Assembly: GCA_950295325.1 (NCBI GenBank)
Contig: OX485807.1
Span: 15,589,001-15,653,000 of the forward strand
Direction: 5' to 3'
From: Polytrichum commune
Lineage: Eukaryota > Streptophyta > Polytrichopsida > Polytrichales > Polytrichaceae
Length of the DNA stretch: 64,000 nt
Shown: piece by piece, positions 23,900 through 35,932 of the stretch
Layout: every line of letters starts with the position of its first letter
Position numbering within the stretch: position 1 is the first letter of the stretch
Notes under the pieces: generated by a model
The model's database searches: none
What the model was told of the DNA's origin: nothing
Seen by the model: the letters and a program-made list of their open reading frames with translations, nothing else
Position numbers and translations under genes: made by a program

Positions 23900-25465
23900 A
23901 CAGAGTTAGTCTAACGGCCTTTGCAGAAGCTTCAAAGACATATTTGCAATTCTGTTTTGTAATTAAGGATTTGGTGTAGAGATAATAACCTCTGCAAAGA
24001 AGCTTAAGAGTACGCGATGCCAAAGAAGGCTAACATTGTCTCGAGATATTATGTTCGCCTGTCAAATTTCTACATGAGCAGGTGTTAGTGCGCCACCAGA
24101 GGCAGTTCTTTGTGTAGTACATATTGCGAATGACATCCTTCATGATCTCAGCGTCAGAGGAATATCAACTAATACCTCTGCTTCCTATGCTTCCGAGCCA
24201 AAAAATAACAGGAACTTTAAGAAAGCAGTTAGAGGAAAAATCTTAGTAAGCTAAGCTGAGTCATTAAGGAGATTCCTAAGCAATCTATGAACGAGTTTCT
24301 TTGATTAAGGTCACCTGCTTAATGTTTGATTAAGGTCAAACATCCTGACGTTGACATCTAGACTGCGTCAATCTGAGCAGAAAGAACCTACCAATTGATA
24401 GTAATTTCTTAACATGATGTGTTGTACATTTTATCGCTCAAAAATGTGTGTACATTTTACTGGATATCGAAGGCATGGACCTGAGCTCACGCAATGGGCT
24501 CCTTCTTCACTCTGTCAGCTCAGGTCCATACCTTCGATGTCCAAGTATTGGTGTTTCTACATGAGCAGGTTGGAGTGTACCAGGAGCGGCAGTTATTTCT
24601 TTCGTACATATTCCGAGTGAAATCCGTTATGGTCTGAGAGTCTTAGCAGTATCAACTAATACCTCTGATTCCTATAAATCCGAGCAAGAAAGCAACCGGA
24701 GTTCGTCTAAAAGCAGTTTATAAACGGGTTTCTCGGGTTTCTCCGACTCAGGTCACCAGATTCTACACAAAGACACATCCCGGCATTGAAATCTAAGCGT
24801 CAATTTGACCAGCGATAATCTACCAATGCGCAGCTAAGTTTAATACTTTGACCGATGTCAAATTACGTCTCAGTAGAGTGAAAGCGATCAGCGATCAAAT
24901 GTACAAGAAATCAAAATGCACAAAATGTATTAGAAAGTTCCTACTTAAGAAACCTACCAGAACGCTTCTCCATTTGACCGTGACTACTTCCAACTGTCAA
25001 ATTATACATCCCGTAGACATGTAAATGTTAGTCAATTTGAGCAGAGACAAATTACCAATGTGCAGACATTTATTGTCGACTATGGCAGGATGATCGCGTT
25101 GTCCCACGCACTGGCTCTTCCTACAATATGTGAGCTGAGGTTCATACCTTCGATTTCCAGCAAGTATCAGTGATAAATAAAAATCACAACACATTAAGGA
25201 AGTAACGAATTAAGCAACATACCAGCAAAAAGCTTCTCCAATTGATCGTGATCACTTGCAACTTACTTGTAGAAACGTGTATACATCCCGGTGACATATA
25301 TGAGCGTCATACCTGAGCAGAGTTTCAATGTCCAAAACGACGTTTCTGGCCTTCTATGGCATCGTGCAAAAGGCTCTTCTCTCCACCAAATCCTTAATTT
25401 CAAATGTGTCGAACTGCACTGTCTTTGAAGCTTTTGCGAGCTTGGAGTTTTGCACTTGAGCAACT
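23900..25465 (+). repeat. Degenerate ~480-bp tandem array (about three units)
   Basis: Matching blocks include 'tctacatgagcaggt' (24071, 24557) and 'atcaactaatacctctg' (24164, 24650). Also shared are 'gagcagaaagaacctaccaattgata' (~24377) with related text at ~25045 and ~25225, and 'ccataccttcgat' (24527, 25142). Units differ by many substitutions and indels. No frame is conserved, so the short ORFs inside are not genes. Confidence 0.7.
24462..24542. ncRNA. Long hairpin, possible small-RNA precursor
   Basis: Arms 24462-24487 and 24517-24542 are inverted repeats of 26 nt with 24 matches, separated by a 29-nt loop. Pairing extends a few more bases at the base (TACT with AGTA, one bulge). The size and near-perfect pairing resemble a plant miRNA precursor or a foldback transposon remnant. 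Related but poorly paired versions occur in the other units of the array. Expression is unknown. Confidence 0.35.
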
Positions 25466-26394
25466 GGCGCGCCTCTGGAGCCTAGATGAACGTATGAATA
25501 GTATGGACGACATTCGTTGGATGATAAGGTGATCTTTGTGTTCTAAATGGCTTAGGATTCGATTAATGGTTCATCCATCCCAAATTAATCTTGCCACACT
25601 AACTTGGAGTCTCGTGCTAAGTTGGGGGCAAATATGTGAAGGAATATTCCAAGGGGTGGACTCTTCAAACTGGCACATATGAACTAACGAGTGTAAGAAG
25701 TAGGCATTCACATACATGATATAGTACATAAAGGAGAGGTATTGTTTTTCTCATTAAACTTTTTACGCAAGTCCAATCAACCGACTCAAGTATGAGGATT
25801 GATTGTCATGCTATCTTCACCATTTTCACATGACATTGCCTACCTTTTCAAACTAGTGATGATATTCTACAAAAAATTCAAATAAACAAGGGAATGTGGC
25901 TTTGCCGCGAGAGGCTCTGTCCTAAAATGATCTTTTGAATATCTAGAAAATATTTATTGTTAATGACTAGCTCTTTTCATATTAATTTTAAAAAATTTAT
26001 TGAGCTTCCACTCAGCTTTTACTGAGCTCCACCAAACCTTATCCATTAATATATGATGTGCATTACCCAGGCCCTATTACCAATTCAATAATCTCCACAA
26101 TGCCTCTATCCCATGATATGGGACACAAACCTTATCCATTAAAATGTGACATGGCCCTATTACCACTCAAACACAGTCTCCACAACATCCATTACTTGAA
26201 AGCAATATTTCTACAACAACAAAAAAGGGTCACCAATAATTTGTTGGTTGCACCCTCAATATTGACAATGTTCAATTCTAAGAGAATTTACAAAATTTCT
26301 TAGGGTTTAGAGTCTTGTAAATACGAAAGGAGCTCCAAAATTGTGCTCTAAAATAATGTTTTAGGAGTTTTAAACTTGGTTATGTAAGGTGCTA

Positions 26395-26670
26395 CATATA
26401 CTACACTAAATATTGTATTTAGTGTCATATGGTATTCTATGTCACTATGGTATATTTTCTAGTGATAACTCTTATGACTAAATTTACAAGTATTGTCATG
26501 CCAACAAGTTACTTTTGGTTCATCCCTTTTTATTTTGGTGTATTACACATTCTAACAATTCTGTAATAAAAGATTGTCATGGATGATTCAAATTTGGATG
26601 AAAAATCACTTAGTAAGTGATAGTAATTGCAACATAATATGGTAAATCTATAATGCGGCATGCCCCTAAA
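26395..26670 (-). mobile_element. Repeat family A, uninterrupted copy
   Basis: Read on the minus strand, this segment aligns with two blocks at 41930-42109 and 42677-42860. Shared features are 'cactaaatattgtat', 'cttatga(c/a)taa(a/g)tttacaag' and 'cacttactaagtgatttttc', followed by 'atc(c/t)aaatttgaat'. A third partial copy lies at 32630-32710. Non-coding, dispersed and orientation-independent, it behaves like a non-autonomous transposon. The 42-kb copy is split by a second element. Confidence 0.65.
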
Positions 26671-26740
26671 TGTTCGAGGAGGAGGCCTAGAGCCTCCTCC
26701 CGAAATGCTGGCCTCTCCTGCGGCCACGTCACCTATTCGT

Positions 26741-26762
26741 TTTAGGGTTAGGGTTAGTTTGC
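26741..26762 (+). repeat. Short telomere-like repeats
   Basis: TTTTAGGGTTAGGGTTAG occurs here and GTTAGGGTTAGGGTT at 27224-27238. They are too short to be interstitial telomere blocks. They may be telo-box elements of an unidentified plus-strand transcript or coincidence. Confidence 0.5.
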
Positions 26763-28186
26763 GAGTTCGAGTTTGACTTGTAGGCTCTTCGGTTCAAGTT
26801 CGAGTTTTGTGCGATGTCAGTGGCGATGGGCACGAAACATTGCGATGCTGCTGCACCCGAGCACAATCTAACGATTACGTCATTCCAGATAGCTTGCAAA
26901 GGAATTTCACAAAGAAACGGAATTTTCAGACGAAAGGGGACTTTGAATTTGCTCTTTCGAGCGACAGATCGGGTTTCATTGCACGCCTTCTGGTGACAGG
27001 TGATTCCTCCGCTTACAGGAAGATAGTGTTTCTTTTCCCGTTGTGTGTGAACTGGATGTCTTCGAATTCGAGGACTCTTGAATTCGGGATCAGGGGTTGG
27101 AATGGAAAGATGCTGATCGTGGCGTTTTTCAACGATTTTTTAAGCGTATCGAATGAAATGGAATGAAAGATTCGAGAGTCGGCGTAAAGAGAGATTTATC
27201 GTTGCCTCTTGAATCGTGCACCTGTTAGGGTTAGGGTTCGTTGGCGACTTTTGTGCCCCGAGAGCAGGAGGAAGAAGAGGGCGGGCGTCGCCCCTGTTTG
27301 TTCGTGCGTTTTTGCACAACGATTTTTTTGGTTTGGTGATTGGGTGCATTTTAGGAACCGACAGGCTGTGGTGGTGGTGATGATGATGGTGTGCTTATGG
27401 TTTTGCAACCTGTAATCCTCGAAGAAACCTAACCTATGAAACGATTTTTAAGTTTTCGTCCGCCATCCATACGAGGTCGGCAGACAATGCACCGAAGTGG
27501 GGTTAGTTGTTGCGAACAATTCGACAAACGAAGCAAACAAAACTAGGCACGGTTGTCTCACTCCTATCCTCGCATCGTCACATCCGCGACTCAAAAATCT
27601 TCGGAAAGAGTGTCGTCACTGTGGCGGTGTTTTCGTACTTATGGTTTATGGGATACTACAGATGGGGTTGTAGGAGAGGATAATTCATTCCACTCTTTCC
27701 TTGCTCAAGGTTTAGGGTGAGCATCTCGGATCATGTTGGAATCGAGCTCTGAACAATTTTCACATGTGGCCGAGCTATAAGTTTCGTGTGTACTAGTTAA
27801 TTAAGCCTGTGGGTGGGAGTAAGTGTTTGGAATAGGGCATCGTCCTGCGTTACTTCCACTCACACTTTCGATCGGGGTTGTAGAGAGTGAGAGAGTACAG
27901 AGAATTTTGCAACTCTATGTCGTTTTAGTGTAATCAAGCTTGGACAGCGCTAGGTGCGGAGGGGCTGTGGATTGTGAAGAGTTGTGATGGAGACTGGGAG
28001 GTAACAGACTTTTTACCGCAGTAGATGAAGGGTATGGTAGTGTACTATGGTCTCTGGGATGATGATGTTAACCCTAACTCCACGTGCTTCATCGAGGCTT
28101 TCTCTCGTTGGGGGAGCATTCGAGGTTAGGGAACATCGAGCTTCTCGTTTTTTGTTTGGTGTTTGTGTGCTGGTTGGAGCTTGTTC

Positions 28187-28935
28187 GGTTTGGGTTAACC
28201 TAAACGGTGACCTCGACTTCCTGGAGTTGCAAACTATCTGTTATTCGTGTCTTAGCAGTGAGGGAAGGGAAGGAGCAAGAGGTAATTCCGAAGGTTGAGG
28301 AGTGGACGTTGTAGAAAATGTTAAGAGAATTTAGAGCCCTGTATGTCCTAGTGTTGTTTGGATTAGGGGTTGTGATGAAGAATTTGAAGAGGATGAAGCT
28401 TCTCCTCTCTGCATTATTTTAAATCTCGTGAGAAGAAGTGGCCACATGTCTCTGGTTATCTCTCTCCGCAGATCATCTTCAGCTTATTCCATGCCAGAGT
28501 TTAACCTCTGCAAAATTCTGAACTTGGTCCCGAAAACTGTCCTGCGCAGTGCATCTTCGGTGCACGCGGTCATTGAGGTGTATGAGATGTTTGGTTCAAC
28601 CTAATGGTGACCTCAACTTCCTGGACTTGCAAAACATCGGTCTCTCGTGTCTTAGCAGTGACGGAAGGGAAGGAGCCACAGGAAAGTCTGAAGGTTGCTG
28701 CCCATTCTGGAAAATGACGAGTGGACGTTGCAGAGAACGTTAAGAGATTTCAGAACTCTGTCCTGGTGTTGTTCGATTAAAGGTTGTGGTGAAGAATCTG
28801 AAGAGAATGAAGCTCCCCCTCTGCATTTTTAATTTCATGATAAGAAATGGGCACATGTCTCTGGTTGTCTCCCGAGATCATCCTCAGCCATGGCAGAGTT
28901 TCACCTCTGCACAAATTTGATCTTAGTCGGAGCTC
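28187..28935 (+). repeat. Tandem duplication of a ~345-bp segment, offset ~405 bp
   Basis: 28187-28530 and 28590-28930 share 'acctaa(ac/t)ggtgacctc', 'tcgtgtcttagcagtga', 'ggaagggaaggagc', 'gagtggacgtt', 'cacatgtctctggtt' and 'gcagagttt(a/c)acctctgca'. Indels break any common frame. The surroundings suggest transposon-related DNA. Confidence 0.8.
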
Positions 28936-29189
28936 TTATTTAACCCCAAAATTTCTCCTGTATTAACGCTCTTCCTGTACTATTTTGTGGACTGCAACAA
29001 CAACCTCTCTTGTCGCATAATTTCCGGATTTCTCCTGCTCATCCATTCGTACCCAAGTTCAGAAATCCAAGAATCGTCCCTAATGTTTCTAATTGAAGAA
29101 AGTATTGAGTTTTGCGACTAAACAACATTGCAGGGTCTGATTTGGTGACCAGTCCACCACGGTTTGAACAAATAGTGCTGCCACAAAAT

Positions 29190-29463
29190 CTCCATAAAAC
29201 GACACAATTTCCAACACAATTACACATATGAACAATATTATTACAAAGCGTCATTCCCAATTGTTCTAGCATACACAATGACCGGCCATAAATCACTAGG
29301 TGCAACAATATCAACCAAAGTTATTGTTGATATTCGGAACGCATTCGCACCCGGATTAATTTATATCATGCTCTCTAGAACAACAAATAGACAAAACCTA
29401 AAGATCGTAAGAAAACTGCTACCTTCAGATTTCATTCCATGCCCACTTCTTGACACAACATGA
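29190..29463 (+). pseudogene. PIF1/Helitron-like helicase, C-terminal relic
   Basis: The plus frame gives EQYYYKASFPIVLAYTMTGH, then KSLGATISTKVIVDIR, NAFAPGLIYIMLSRTTNR and QNLKIVRKLLPSDFIPCP. These are superfamily 1 motifs V (GHKSQGATI) and VI (FAPGLTYVMLSR) of PIF1-type helicases found in Helitrons. The expected glutamine of KSQG is leucine and the LSR motif lacks the usual following valine. The frame breaks upstream of about 29190. Only the last ~90 residues are recognisable, so this is a fossil of a rolling-circle transposon or of a host PIF1 copy. Confidence 0.72.
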
Positions 29464-29862
29464 TCCTCACCATTACGAACCACTCAAATCAAGTTGAAAA
29501 CATTGTCGCAATTGGGAATCCTCTGTGATGCAGTCATAACTCTTTGTTCTCCTAGAGGGACTGGTGAGTTTCCACAACATCCAATACCTATTCTTCCTCT
29601 TGCGAAAAATATTCTTTATTTTGTCAATAAGTTGAGCTCGAAGTGTTTAAGCCCCTCATTTGGATTTTGTGATTGGAGTTATGGATAAAATTTAAATAGT
29701 TGACAATGTTCTCATATTCAGAAATTAATCATCTGCCCTTTTCATCATCTCTGAATTGCAAAAATATTGCAGGCCCTCATAATTTTCTTAATTTTCTGCA
29801 GTTCCAGAAGAACTAGGTCAGATTGCAAGAATGCAAAAGTCCTCTTTTGATACCGGGTTTGG

Positions 29863-30483
29863 GTGACAACAACCATTCTGGATATGCCCACTCCAACATA
29901 TAATTACCTCCCACTTCAGCAGTCTGCTAAAAATACTACATATACATTGCAGAATGCCGGTGATGAATGCGGACATGGCCATTATGGAAATGTTGTTCCT
30001 TTGGTGAAGAAAGAGACGTCTTACAGGCCAAGCATTTATGGGGCATCAACAAATTCCTTATATCGTAATGTGGAGAACACAAGTAACAGGCACGAAAATG
30101 GGAGGCTCGGAATGCTGGACAAGAACCCGTCCTACTGGGTGCCAACACATAGGGATCCCTTTGGGAAGGTTGAGATAGCAAACATAGAGAAGTTAGCTTT
30201 CACCTACTGTCAGCTGGAGAGGAATGCGTATGATGAAACAATTCCCTCTACTCCTCACATGCTCCTAGAGACAAAGCCAAGTGTTATGGCAGAATTTGAG
30301 TTTAGCCAACTCGAGCAAAGAGCTTGTACAACAGTTTGCATTCTGACATGTATAGAATGTGAACAACAATTTTCAATTATTAAAGACTTGTCATTCAATT
30401 CATTAGAGCTGAAATATTGGTCCAATTTTTACTATTTGCATACATTTTCACCTTGGCACCTTGACTTCAATTTAATGCACTAA
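29863..30483 (+). CDS. Hypothetical ORF, possible exon
   Basis: The open frame runs from a stop at 29848 to a TAA at 30481; the first ATG is at 29884. The first ~150 residues look protein-like (for example NVVPLVKKETSYRPSIYGAS, KNPSYWVPTHRDPFGKVEIA). The tail after ~30310 is hydrophobic and low in information, so the true exon may end near there. I see no recognised domain. Its closeness to a helicase relic raises the possibility that it is transposon-carried. Confidence 0.3.
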   Translation: MTTTILDMPTPTYNYLPLQQSAKNTTYTLQNAGDECGHGHYGNVVPLVKKETSYRPSIYGASTNSLYRNVENTSNRHENGRLGMLDKNPSYWVPTHRDPFGKVEIANIEKLAFTYCQLERNAYDETIPSTPHMLLETKPSVMAEFEFSQLEQRACTTVCILTCIECEQQFSIIKDLSFNSLELKYWSNFYYLHTFSPWHLDFNLMH

Positions 30484-32529
30484 AGATTAATCTTGAGGTA
30501 ATTTCAATTTTATTTATAATTCACTTTTTTGTTTGAATAGAGAAAAATATTCCCAACAACTCTTCTTTGGAGATAAACACCATTTGAGGATCAAAGTCAA
30601 TAGTTTTAGTAGATATAGTAATTCCATTGGGAAAACCATTCACCAGGTGGGAGATTGGCATGGTGAACCCAAATCCACTCTTCATAACATCTTTATGAAG
30701 AAAGCCAAAAAATATCCTCTTCTCACCCAGGACCTCCAACCGGTGCTAAGGGGGTGGTACTCGAATAACATTAAGGGTTAATGGGAGGTAGCTTACTAGG
30801 AAGTCCTCAAGAGGGCAAACAAGCTTTATTGCTTCATTTGAGCAATATATGAGATTAATATGAACACAAAATCCAAACTGCAAAATTAGGTGAGGAGAAG
30901 CTGATAAGATAAAGCTCAAGGAGCTATACAAAACATCTCATCATTTCATTGGAGTAAGATCAAGCACAATATAAAGTCCAGAAGATGGCTTTGGGCTACT
31001 GAGGACCTAGAGATGTGCATGTCTTCATGCTACAAGTGAGATTTGCACAATGGAAGTAACCACATATAACTTCCGTACGCTCACCAAGGCCTATCAACCC
31101 ATAAGAAAACAATGTTCAATCTTGTCATGTCTTTTAAGGAATTCAAACGAGCCCCTGGATACATGGGTACCAGATAATGCCTTGCAATTACTATGGAAAT
31201 AGACCACATCTGTTACAAGTCTTGTTCCATATGTTCAATGACATCCGGCCAGTCCAATGTATTCGCTACAAATCCACCAACATCCTATCAAGAGCCTTCA
31301 AATACAAGATGCACGTAATTTGCTTAATCACCAACTGACCAACACAATGCCTTCCTTGCAACAAAATATCAAGAGCATGCCACTTGATGTTTGTTAATAT
31401 GCAGAAAAATAAATTTGTCAAAAGAGTTGAGGTGGCACGTCCCTCCAGCCACAAGGAAATTCCCAATATTGGTTTAGTCACCACATTACCAATTCCCTGT
31501 TTGTAGAGCATGAAGTCACACAAGAGGTCACTCCAAAAAGATGCAAACATGTGTTCATAACTTCTTATATACGAGTGCCTATTTTAAACAGTGTCAGTTG
31601 ACAATTGCTTAAGTGATTGTAAAAGAGCATCCACACTCTAAAGCTCTGCTAAGTCATGCAATTGACTTGCTGATGTCCAACCACAACCCCAATGGACATG
31701 GTCACATTAAGCTCATCTTCGTACAACAATTCTAGCTAAAGGATTCACCTAATGGACTTTTTTAGTACTCCTCTGTATATAACTTTGTAGCTATGTTGTT
31801 GTGGCTTCGTACGTGGTATTTCATAATATGGATGAGCCTTGTATTCTGATGTTTGTGCTAAATCATGTATATTTAGGAGTTATGTTGCTAACAAGGTTGA
31901 AAGGTCACACACACGAAAATCCAAGTGATGCTTGAGCAACTTGAAATGTTGATTTCTTGAATGTATTTTCCTTTGGGTATGCAGAGTCCATGGTGGTTGA
32001 CCATGTAGTGTGCATGGAACCGCGGTGTGGGGAGGTATTTGTTGATGTTTCTCGGCTACAAGCACACCACGAATTGTCACATTGTCATGTCAGTTGTGAT
32101 GTATGCGGCTCATCCATGTTGAATAGATAGCTGCAGATGCACACTTTACTGCACACTGGAGGATCTCCTAGGATCCAGTTTTTAGAATTCCAATTTGGAC
32201 ACACACATCAGAGCAATTCATATGGAGTTCAAGCCTTGCAAGTGCTCACCATGCACTATGCGAACTCTATACAATGTTGTGCGTGACAAGCATGAAGCAT
32301 AAAGGAGTTAGACTAACCTAATCATAAGTTAGCATGAAATGAAAGCATGTTGTGAACAATCTACGTTGCGTTTTTTGGATGAGGAAATGTGAAGATCACA
32401 AAGCCAACATGTAATTATACCTCAAAGATATCAATTTAAGTTTTTTTTTTTGGTTATTTTTTCCCCCCGTTATTGAGCATATCATGATTGAGTTTGGTCT
32501 TAACTTCACACCCGCATACCCTCGTTGCG

Positions 32530-32610
32530 TTTCAAATGAACCGCCTCTCCTACGAGGGGCCTCCTCCTCCCACCAACGGAGGGGCCTCGGCCCCGAGTGG
32601 CTCGTTACAA
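32530..32610 (-). repeat. GC-rich dispersed patch (also at 8990-9035)
   Basis: On the minus strand GAGCCACTCGGGGCCGAGG followed by CCCCTCCGTTGGTGGGAG matches 'gagccgctaggggccaaagg', 'cccaccgctggtgggag' at 8992-9030. The patch stands out from AT-rich flanks and can fold. It neighbours a partial family A copy at 32630-32710. Confidence 0.6.
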
Positions 32611-32999
32611 GACATGAAAAAGAGTATCAGGTTTACAATTAGTATTGAGCAAGACAAATAGAATCGGTGACACTAAATGCAACACTAAATTTAGTATACT
32701 ACTATGGTGAGAGCGCCTGTTATGAACAACTACAATGTTATGTGCAATCAGGTTGCCAAGTTCGTGAATAGGTTGCCTCTTTTACCCATGCAAATTATTT
32801 TGGGTCAAATTCATATTATTAAAACTAAGTATAACTTTCTTTTTTCATCCGTGTAGCAATCATAGTAAAAAAAATCTTACTATGGTAATAAATCTTGAAA
32901 ATAGTGTGGAATGTCAATAAATTAGTGTGGGGCTGAACCTAATTGCACATGCATACCAATGCACATGACTTATAACAAATTCCAACATATACATACATT

Positions 33000-35900
33000 A
33001 TTAAGTCTAAAATGTACATATTCAAAAGAATTCAACTTTCATAGATTATCTATCAAAATTTCTAAAGATAACTTGACTCCACAAAAAAAGTAATATCAAC
33101 TCTCATATTTGTCATTTGTTGTGGTCATGTATTTTGTAATTAAACATCATATGTTAAATCAATCCAATAAATATGTAAATTATTTTCATTAATCGTTTGC
33201 AAATGTAGATACTCGAATGCACCTCTTCATGCACATGTATGACTGTAAGTATGTTTACTTCAAAAGTTGGAAACCAAAAAAAATTCAAAAATCAAAAATT
33301 CAAAAATCATATTAGTAATAATAAACTATATGAGCAGTTCATATCGGTGTTTCTTTACAACAACATGAATGGGAGACTATTCATTCATACTATGATCATG
33401 TTTTACCAAGCATCATGGTAGGGGTATTGCCATCCTTTTTGATGATGGCCTTCATTGGGTAAGTGTGTTTGTATGTTTGGAGGGGTGTGTGTGTTATGGT
33501 GGGTATATGGGGGCTTGTTTGTTGTCTAACTTTCTTTTATTTAGTACTAGGTATGTGAGGTATTTGATGGTTGTTTGATGTATATGTTTCATGAGTTTTT
33601 GGTTTCAATTGGTGGTATTTTAACTCGCTTGAGTGTATTTATTGATTGTTCTTGTATGACTCCTCTTACGCCAACAGTAATGGTAATGACCTGATCTTAG
33701 TACTTAGGTGTGGTTTACTTCTTTGACTTAGAATATTTGGAATAACTAGAAGATGATCTTTGCAAGGAAGTTTGCAATTGGGATGAAACCAACCACATGA
33801 CTAGATTGGCTTAATAAAGCCGATGCGTCAATAGCATCTCAAGGCCAAGAAGCATCTCAGAACACCTCTTCTTTGAATTTGTGTCGTCAGGTATGTGGCC
33901 CTATTTTGCGCACTTCCAACTCTCCATACATTTCTAGCCATCAGATCGGTTCAAGAATTGTCTCATCAAGTTTCATGTTGAAAATAGAATTGCAAAAGCT
34001 ATAGGACTTCAAAGTGAAGATGTTGATCATGTGATTCCTTAAACAACATAGGCCCTCCTTATTGTGTTCACTTTGAACCTCGAATGATTATGATATAGTT
34101 TGCACATATTTTAATCTCAACGCAACACTTGTCTGTTTGGTGTTTGTTCCGAACTAAACAAACCTTGCGGAGCTCCAACCATAGGCATTCGAATAACAAG
34201 AACGATCCATATACCTTGCAAATTCAATCAAGACTAAATTGAACATCTTGCTCTTTAGGTTGTGCCCCCACCAATCTTACCAAGATAAATGAGGGGGGTC
34301 TAGTAAAAGCTTACTCCTCCCCCAGTTATACTATTTCAGGATTTATGCTAATTTTGGAATTAAAAAAAGCTTCAAATTTGTGATAATATAGTTGACTATA
34401 TTATAACACATTTCAAGTAAGATTGGCAAGGGGCCAAATTACAGAGCAAATAATCAAAGCCTTGCCCATACACATGCACCATGTCATTTGGGGCTATGAA
34501 TGACACCTATCGTGTTATGGGCATTGTTTTGTAACATAACAAAAACCCATCAGATTCAGATCCATTTTGGAAAGTGGATAGCATCTTGTTTTTAAAAGTA
34601 TATGAACAGTGATTGTGGAGAAATATTACTAACACAAATCTGTAGATCACGTCCACATTGTTGAATAGTTCTCATTTGATCTCGTGATCTCTATGCAAGA
34701 ATATTAGAATGCGATATGAACCTTATTCTCAATGAGTGAGTCACCAACAAGATTGTCTTAGCAGTATCGTCATTCGAAGCATCTCACTCTTCATCAAACA
34801 GGCAGCCTGGGAACAAAGTCTTCGGGCATTGTGAGCATTGAAGAGTTAAAATTGTTTTCCACTTTTTACAAGACATGCTATTATTCTCAAGAAGAGAACT
34901 TTACCTTTCATGTTCTATGTGCATCTATGTAAGATTGGATCTGCTGTTGAGCTGAAATACGACATTTAAGTGCATTATAAAGGAGACAGACAAGAAACCA
35001 CATACAATCAGTACTAAGATCTGCAGCCCTATTGTGGACACTTCCAACTCTACACACAATTTTGGCTGTTGAATCAGATTGAATATTGTCTTATTTAATT
35101 AATGGTTATGAGTCAAGAAGATTGCCATTTCAAGTTTCAGATACGAGGTTGAGATTAGAAATTTGTACAAGGTCAAAGTATAGATACTCTTGCTCTTTAA
35201 GTGATCACATCGGCCCTCCCAATTCTGTTAAGTGTTGAAGTTACAAGGGTACATATATTTTGCACACATACCTTGTACAATGTCAATGTAGCACGAAGTC
35301 TTTACAGTATCCATTCTTGACAACAAGCTTCAGCACATACCTCTCAAATGTAAGTGTCTGATTAAGAAATGTGACCACATACATACCTTAGTTGACAGCC
35401 ATGATTGCCAAGTAATGCAGATTACCTTGTGCAAGTTAGCTGACAATCGTGTGCTGATTTCTCCTGATTTTTCTGAACATATAGCACATTTGGAAACTTT
35501 GATATCACCAGGACCCAATAAATTTCCACAAGGTATGCCAAAGTTGAGAGTGCTGACGTAAGACATCATGGTGATCTATATTCATACACAGTTTCATTCT
35601 ATAAAGTGACAGATGAGCACCAGGGGTGCACATCCTTTGATACCTATTTGGAGTCTACCCTTATATTGCACAAATTTGACAGTATTTGAGTTCTAAAGTA
35701 AAGAGCCCCAAGGTAGAAAAGACAAAAAAATTTAGACCTCAACCTCAAACAAGAGCGAACAAAATTCCCCAGCAGAGCCTATTCGGTGTTCCAAAGTCCT
35801 ACTTTAAAGTTCTCTGCTTCCAAAATGTGGAACTCACTTGTACCGTGTAAAACATAACCTGGCCTTGTGGAGACTTGAACAAACTAGAACCTGTACAACC
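33000..35900. other. Gene-free stretch
   Basis: Apart from the duplication just described, no coding exon, RNA gene or transposase motif is seen. The downstream end is the 3' flank of the eEF1B-gamma gene. Confidence 0.5.
33895..35285 (+). repeat. Diverged duplication of a ~240-bp segment, offset ~1.13 kb
   Basis: 33895-34125 and 35020-35285 share 'gccctattttgcgcacttcc' (gtgga in the second), 'ccaactct', 'gttgaatcagatt/atcagatcggtt', 'ggccctccttattgtgtt/ggccctcccaattctgtt' and 'ttgcacat'. Both are non-coding. Confidence 0.55.
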
Positions 35901-35932
35901 CTAGATTAATAAGAGTAATGAAAACCTGTCGA

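Noticed and set aside
26741-27238. Interstitial telomere block
   Set aside because: Only two to three copies at each site, and TTAGGG mixed with TTTAGGG. More likely promoter-type motifs or chance.
30521-31560. Minus-strand ORFs of 70-94 codons
   Set aside because: No recognisable motif, no splice context and typical of random AT-rich DNA. A retrotransposon origin could not be shown.
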